Origin: Pseudomonas kitaguniensis
GTDB taxonomy: Bacteria > Pseudomonadota > Gammaproteobacteria > Pseudomonadales > Pseudomonadaceae
Assembly (NCBI RefSeq): GCF_009296165.1
Contig: NZ_VUAZ01000057.1
Span: 1 to 56,092, forward strand
DNA: 56,092 nt
Direction of reading: 5' to 3'
Positions 51,594-56,092 of this stretch are shown piece by piece. Made by a program: the position numbers and the translations under genes. The notes beneath the pieces are model-generated. The model was not told where the DNA came from and made no database searches. It was given only the letters and a program-made list of their open reading frames with translations. How positions within the stretch are numbered: the stretch's first letter is position 1; the number at the start of each line of letters is the position of its first letter.

Positions 51594-53873
51594 ATGAGGT
51601 TCACAAGGATTCATCTGGCACTCGTTGCCGCGAGCATGGGCCACGGCATGGCCATGGCAGACACCAGCGAAAGTGATGTCGGTACGATTGGCGTTCAGGG
51701 CAAGGCCACAGCGGGTGGCGGCTATATGGTGCAGGAAGAAAGCATCAAGGGCCGCTCCACGGTGACCAAGGAAGCGCTGGATAAACAGACCGGCACCGGC
51801 AACGCGATCGACAAGCTCAAATATACGCCGGGCCTGAACATCTCCAGCGAAGACAACACCGGGCTTTCGGGCTTTCGCTTCACCATGCGCGGGCTCAATT
51901 CCGACCAGGTGGGCATGTCGATCGACGGCATGCCGATCAACGACTCCGGTAACTATGCGCTGTACTCCAACCTGCTTGGCGACCCGGAAAACATCGACCA
52001 GATATTCGTCACCCAGGGCGCGTCCGAAGCCGACGGCCCGCACATCGGCTCAAGCGGTGGCAACATCGGCATCGTGACCACTCGCCCGACCAAGGAAACC
52101 GGGGCGTTCGTCAAACAGATCGTCGGCAGCAATGCCACCCGCAAGACCTTTGCACGGCTCAACACCGGCGAAGTCAACGGCCTGAGCAACTGGCTGTCGG
52201 TGTCGCATACCGAAGGCGATATGTGGCGCGGTTCGGGTGCGGTACGCGCAGACAAGGTGGAATGGAACAGCTTCTTCGATGCCGGCAACGGCAACACTGC
52301 CAACCTGATCCTCAAGTACCACGAGCAAGACAACAACAGTTACAGCCAGTTGACCAAGGACCAGTTTCAGCAGTTCGGTCGCAAGTACGACCCCTACCCG
52401 GCCACACCGGCGGTGGGCAGCAACGGCAAGGTCAATAACTACTACGCCTTGGCGCAGAACCCATTTCAAACCTTTACCGGCGTGCTCAACACCCAATTCA
52501 AACTGGCCGACAACCTGGCCCTGTCGGTCATCCCGTATTACTACTGGGGCAACGGCAGCGGCGTGGGGGCCTCAAGCTACGCGCTGAACCGTGGCTCGAA
52601 CCAGGGCGGAGTGTTCGACCTGGGCAACCTGCCCACCGCCGCCCAATACAACGCCGACGGTTCCTCGACCACCGGCGTCTACTACCGCCCCTCGCGCACC
52701 CAGACGTGGCGCCCGGGCATCACCACCAAATTGAACTGGGACTTGGGCGATCACAGCCTGCAGTTCGGCTACTGGTATGAGCGTGCGCGCCAAAGCCAGA
52801 CCCAACCGTTCATTGCTTTGAAGAACAACGGCAAGCCGAGCGACACCTGGCCCGACGGCGACTCGGTGGTCGACGCCAACGGCAACACCGTGCAGGGCCG
52901 CGATCGCTTCACCGTCACTCCGGCGCAAAAAGTCTGGGCGCAGGACACCTGGTACATCAACCCGGACTGGACCCTGGTGGCAGGCCTGGCCTACATGAAC
53001 GTCAAGCGTGACGGCACCAATAACGGCAGCCTCACCGAGCAGCCGGAAAAACGTAACCAGTCCTACAACAAGCTGCTGCCCAACGCGGGCCTCAAGTACC
53101 AACTGGATGAACGTGACCAGTTGTTCTACAGCCTGTCGCGCAACATGCGCATTCCGCAAAACTACGTGCTGTACGACAAAGGCGCCGGCTCCATCGATGC
53201 CAAGCCGGAAACCAGCTGGAACCACGAGTTGGGCTGGCGCTATACCGATGAAGACATGACCTTGGCGGCCACCTTGTTCTACATGCAGTTCAAGGATCGT
53301 CAAGTGTCGTCGCGCGACATCAACGGCGACTTCGCCGACATCAACGCAGGCTCGGTCAACAACAGCGGCCTGGAACTGGAATGGAGCGGCCTGCTGCCCA
53401 ACCACTTCAACTACTACACCTCTTACACCTACACCAAAGCTGAGCAACAGGATGACCTGACCGTGTTCAACGCGGGCCAAGCCATCGTATTGCCAACCAG
53501 CGGCAAGCAGTTCGCCAACGTGCCGAAGAACATGCTGGCGGCCAACATCGGGTATGACGACGGGCGCTTCTACGGCACCTTCGGCGGCAAATACACCAGC
53601 AAGCTGTTCGGCGACCTGACCAACGACGAGGCCATTTCCGGCCGCACCGTTTTCAACCTTGGCGCCGGTATCTACCTGCCGGTGGACAAGAAAGTGGTCA
53701 AGGACGCGACCCTGCGCCTGAACGTCGACAACCTGTTCGACAAGAAGTACCTCGACGGCGTGTACACCACCAAGACCAACGCGGCCAGCTACAGCGGCTT
53801 TCGCGATGGCGACCCGGCGTACATCGTTGGCCTGGACCGCACCGTAACCGTTTCCCTGGAAGCGAATTTCTAA
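51594..53873 (+). CDS. TonB-dependent outer membrane receptor
   Basis: A 759-residue outer membrane transporter with a signal peptide (about 1-24, ending AMAMA), a TonB-box-like segment (ESDVGTIGVQG), a plug domain (about 45-165: NAIDKLKYTPGLNISSEDN, RFTMRGLNSDQVGMSIDGMPI, GSSGGNIGIVTTRP) and a C-terminal 22-strand barrel ending SLEANF, with a terminal Phe for BAM assembly. The ATG at 51594 is preferred over the GTG at 51591 because AGGA is 8 nt upstream. The substrate is unknown. Its place between tonB and exbB, together with a secreted PLD-like protein, makes it unlike the usual siderophore receptors. Confidence 0.88.
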   Translation: MRFTRIHLALVAASMGHGMAMADTSESDVGTIGVQGKATAGGGYMVQEESIKGRSTVTKEALDKQTGTGNAIDKLKYTPGLNISSEDNTGLSGFRFTMRGLNSDQVGMSIDGMPINDSGNYALYSNLLGDPENIDQIFVTQGASEADGPHIGSSGGNIGIVTTRPTKETGAFVKQIVGSNATRKTFARLNTGEVNGLSNWLSVSHTEGDMWRGSGAVRADKVEWNSFFDAGNGNTANLILKYHEQDNNSYSQLTKDQFQQFGRKYDPYPATPAVGSNGKVNNYYALAQNPFQTFTGVLNTQFKLADNLALSVIPYYYWGNGSGVGASSYALNRGSNQGGVFDLGNLPTAAQYNADGSSTTGVYYRPSRTQTWRPGITTKLNWDLGDHSLQFGYWYERARQSQTQPFIALKNNGKPSDTWPDGDSVVDANGNTVQGRDRFTVTPAQKVWAQDTWYINPDWTLVAGLAYMNVKRDGTNNGSLTEQPEKRNQSYNKLLPNAGLKYQLDERDQLFYSLSRNMRIPQNYVLYDKGAGSIDAKPETSWNHELGWRYTDEDMTLAATLFYMQFKDRQVSSRDINGDFADINAGSVNNSGLELEWSGLLPNHFNYYTSYTYTKAEQQDDLTVFNAGQAIVLPTSGKQFANVPKNMLAANIGYDDGRFYGTFGGKYTSKLFGDLTNDEAISGRTVFNLGAGIYLPVDKKVVKDATLRLNVDNLFDKKYLDGVYTTKTNAASYSGFRDGDPAYIVGLDRTVTVSLEANF

Positions 53874-53890
53874 CTGCGAGGTAATAGACC

Positions 53891-54538
53891 ATGGACATGA
53901 ACCTGCTTCACGACATCACCTTTTATGTGATGTACGCCGCGATGGCGATTGCGATCTTTATCAGCATCGAACGCGGTATTTACTTCGCCTACGTACGCCG
54001 TCAAGCGCGGGCCTTGACCGACGTGCTCGGCGCCAATGTGCACAGCGAGCGCGACTTGCCGCAAAGCCTGACGCGCCGTGACAGCCTGCCGCTGAACATG
54101 GTGCTGCCGGTGCTGGCACAGAAAGCGTCGCAGGGTTCACGCAAGGACCTGGACGACGAAATCGAAACCCAGTACCTGAAGACCCGCGCGCCGTTGTCGC
54201 GCAGCCTGTGGATCATCGAAACCATCACCACTGCCGCGCCATTGCTCGGCCTGCTGGGCACCATTCTGGGCATCATCGACACCTTCAAGGCGTTGGCCAG
54301 TGCCGGCGTGTCCGACCCGGGCCAGATCTCCGGTGGTATCGGCACGGCCTTGTTCGCGACCGGTTTGGGTATCGCCATCGCGTTGTTCTGCGTGGTGTTC
54401 CACAACTTCTTCCAGGACAGCCTGGAGCGCATCAACGACCAGCTGAAAATCCTGCTGATTCGCGCCGCCACCGGCGCACGTGTACAGGGTGAAGTACCGC
54501 ACCTGGTGCCGACCGTGTTGCACAGCCGCACGGCTTGA
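53891..54538 (+). CDS. exbB: ExbB (MotA/TolQ/ExbB family)
   Basis: A 215-residue inner membrane protein with three helices (about 10-30, 110-135, 150-175) and cytoplasmic loop between first and second. TAAPLLGLLGTILGIIDTFKALA and GGIGTALFATGLGIAIALFCVVFHNFF are the conserved TM2/TM3 segments. GAGGTAATAGACC gives a good ribosome binding site. With ExbD it forms the proton channel. Splitting exbB from exbD by tonB and the receptor is unusual. Confidence 0.87.
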   Translation: MDMNLLHDITFYVMYAAMAIAIFISIERGIYFAYVRRQARALTDVLGANVHSERDLPQSLTRRDSLPLNMVLPVLAQKASQGSRKDLDDEIETQYLKTRAPLSRSLWIIETITTAAPLLGLLGTILGIIDTFKALASAGVSDPGQISGGIGTALFATGLGIAIALFCVVFHNFFQDSLERINDQLKILLIRAATGARVQGEVPHLVPTVLHSRTA

Positions 54539-54590
54539 CCCTCCCCTGCGCGCTGCCTGCGCCCGCCATTTTTTGCCCGATGAGACGCCC

Positions 54591-55808
54591 ATGCCCCTTT
54601 CGATGAAGTTGCGTATCGCAGGCCTTGCCGGCTTGCTGCTCAGTCCGCTGGCCCAGGCGGACTTTTCAATTGCGGGGTTTGAACTGGTGCACACCGTGCC
54701 GGTGGACACCGCGCTGGGCACCGCCGATTTGCGCCAACCGGGGCCGGTATGGACCGCGTTGTTTGACAGCGCCAAAAGCAGCATCGATATCGGCCAGTTC
54801 TACGCCGCCGACCAGCCAGGTTCGGTGATGGACAAGGTCATCGAGCACCTCGAAGCCGCCGGCAAACGCGGCGTGAAGATTCGCTTTTTGCTCGAAGAAA
54901 AAGGCATCAAGCTGTCGGACGCCGCCACCCTGCAACGCTTGCGCGCGATCCCCAACTTGACCTTCCGTGTGCTGGCGTACGCGCAACTGAGTGGCGGGAT
55001 TATCCACGCCAAATACATGGTAGTGGACGCCAACCAGGCGTTTATCGGCAGCCAGAATTTCGACTGGCGTTCGCTGGAACACATCCACGAAACCGGTCTG
55101 CTGATCACTGACAAGACGGTGGTGAGCCAGGTCCAGTCGATCTTCGATCAAGACTGGCAAGCGCAACAGGCGCTCGCCGAACACACCCCCGTGCCTTTAC
55201 CGGCGGCCGGCAAAGAGCCTGCGCGCACCGGCAACTACTTGGTCGCCAGCCCGCAGCGCTACAACCCGCCCGGCGTGGGCGATTCACAACTGGAACTGCC
55301 ACGCTTGCTGAGCGAAGCGAAAAAAGAGGTGCGCGTGCAATTGCTTGATTACGCACCGCTGTCCTACGGGCCGGACAAAACCCGCCCGTACTACGCGGTA
55401 ATCGACAACGCCGTGCGCGCGGCCGCAGCGCGTGGGGTGTCGATCAAGCTGATGGTGTCCAACTGGAACACCGACGCGCTGGAACTGCCTTACCTCAAAA
55501 GCCTGGCCGTGCTGCCCAACGTAGAGGTCAAAATCGTCACGCTGCCCGAAGCCAGGCAAGGTTTTATCCCGTATGCGCGGGTGATCCACAGCAAAACCAT
55601 GGAGATCGACGGGCACGTGGCCTGGGTCGGCACCAGTAATTGGCTCGGCGGTTACCTGGATAACTCACGCAACCTGGAAGTGGTGATGCACGACGACGCG
55701 ATGGCCAAGCGCATCGGCGAACTGCATCAGCAATTGTGGGACGGGCCGTATGCCAAACCACTGGAAGTGATGGCGCACTACCCGGAGCCGCATCCTGGCA
55801 AGCCCTGA
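54591..55808 (+). CDS. Exported phospholipase D-like protein
   Basis: A 405-residue protein with a signal peptide (MKLRIAGLAGLLLSPLAQA, cleaved about residue 23). It has two HxK-x4-D motifs: IIHAKYMVVD with IGSQNFDWRS, and VIHSKTMEID with VGTSNWLGGY, so both halves of the PLD active site are intact. It resembles the PLD3/PLD4-like group, some of which are exonucleases; phospholipase or nuclease activity cannot be told. It is the last gene of the exbD-tonB-receptor-exbB operon, 52 bp after exbB. Confidence 0.84.
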   Translation: MPLSMKLRIAGLAGLLLSPLAQADFSIAGFELVHTVPVDTALGTADLRQPGPVWTALFDSAKSSIDIGQFYAADQPGSVMDKVIEHLEAAGKRGVKIRFLLEEKGIKLSDAATLQRLRAIPNLTFRVLAYAQLSGGIIHAKYMVVDANQAFIGSQNFDWRSLEHIHETGLLITDKTVVSQVQSIFDQDWQAQQALAEHTPVPLPAAGKEPARTGNYLVASPQRYNPPGVGDSQLELPRLLSEAKKEVRVQLLDYAPLSYGPDKTRPYYAVIDNAVRAAAARGVSIKLMVSNWNTDALELPYLKSLAVLPNVEVKIVTLPEARQGFIPYARVIHSKTMEIDGHVAWVGTSNWLGGYLDNSRNLEVVMHDDAMAKRIGELHQQLWDGPYAKPLEVMAHYPEPHPGKP

Positions 55809-55842
55809 CCGAAACCAGCTCCCCCACACACCAAACCTCTCT

Positions 55843-55932
55843 TGTGGGAGCGGGCTTGCTCGCGATAGCGTCGGGTCAGATAAGTATTGTTCAACTGACA
55901 CACCGCTATCGCGAGCAAGCCCGCGCCCCACA
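55843..55932. repeat. REP doublet (REPIN-like), GCGGGCTTGCTCGC class
   Basis: TGTGGGAGCGGGCTTGCTCG and its mirror ending in AAGCCCGCGCCCCACA flank about 33 bp; the outer GATAGCG/CGCTATC also pairs. It is the same class as the doublet at 17085-17216 and lies after the PLD gene. Confidence 0.85.
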
Positions 55933-56073
55933 GTTGACTGCATTCTGCTTGAGAGAGTGGCTTGGCTATTCGCGCTGATTAATCCCCGTTAACCCCTCTC
56001 TGTTTTAACCACACTCTGTGTGTAAACTTGCGGCCACTCAGGCACAACCATAATCAGGCAAAGGGAAACGGGG

Positions 56074-56092
56074 ATGAGTGACGAATTGCGTT
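56074..56092 (+). CDS. Start of a gene truncated by the right edge
   Basis: ATG at 56074 with AAGGGAAACGGGG upstream starts MSDELR and runs to the window end. Only six codons are visible. Identity unknown. Confidence 0.5.

Overview
The window is a chromosomal segment of a Pseudomonas, most likely of the P. fluorescens group. The basis is the GC-rich, tightly packed gene content, the REP/REPIN doublets of the fluorescens type (cores like GGGGGCTTGCTCCC and GCGGGCTTGCTCGC), the tail-specific protease / EAL-GGDEF / FKBP neighbourhood, and a pyoverdine-iron processing operon (fpvGHJKCDEF layout). No phage, IS element, integrase or CRISPR array is visible.

Layout. 1-5.3 kb: a strong stable-RNA-type promoter leaving the left edge, an EamA/RhtA exporter, small lipoproteins, an aminopeptidase P and a cysteine desulfurase. 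5.4-9.7 kb: the sulfonate/sulfone scavenging operon msuE-msuD-msuC-sfnR with a textbook sigma-54 promoter and an upstream palindrome. 9.7-10.6 kb: soxR and a divergent ABM-type monooxygenase sharing a SoxR box in a 19-bp spacer promoter. 10.9-17.0 kb: eight translationally coupled genes matching fpvGHJKCDEF (periplasmic reduction of ferri-pyoverdine and Fe import). 17.25-23.6 kb: a UTRA-type GntR regulator divergent from an ABC importer operon with an alkaline-phosphatase-superfamily enzyme and a HAD phosphatase. Both divergent promoters carry a PHO-box-like element followed by a GntR-type operator, which points to a phosphorus-starvation phosphonate or phosphoester system. 24-30.3 kb: prc, an EAL-CBS-GGDEF protein, an HTH/partner gene pair with a long inverted repeat, a DUF1232 protein preceded by inverted perfect DnaA boxes, and an FKBP lipoprotein. 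30.6-33.6 kb: a di-haem cytochrome (frameshifted at its 3' end) and a membrane-anchored catalase-family protein.

33.9-34.4 kb holds a tandem duplication of tRNA-Asp(GTC)-tRNA-Val(TAC). 34.6-44.7 kb: rdgC, a bile-acid:sodium symporter family protein, a guanidine-II (mini-ykkC) riboswitch in front of gdx/sugE, an MFS-acyltransferase fusion, a TDT-family exporter, an MFS gene broken by a frameshift with its divergent TetR regulator, an ABC-2 exporter pair and a GST. 45-48 kb: fadE and a small partner. 48-50.2 kb: a Tat-exported PhoD-like phosphatase and a GNAT. 50.4-55.8 kb: a self-contained exbD-tonB-receptor-exbB-PLD operon, the most unusual system here. The start of one more gene lies at the right edge.

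Recurring theme: scavenging of S (msu/sfn), Fe (fpv) and P (ABC/phosphatase operon, PhoD, possibly the TonB/PLD operon), each with regulatory DNA that can be read from the sequence. All assignments come from reading motifs and gene order; no database search was run.
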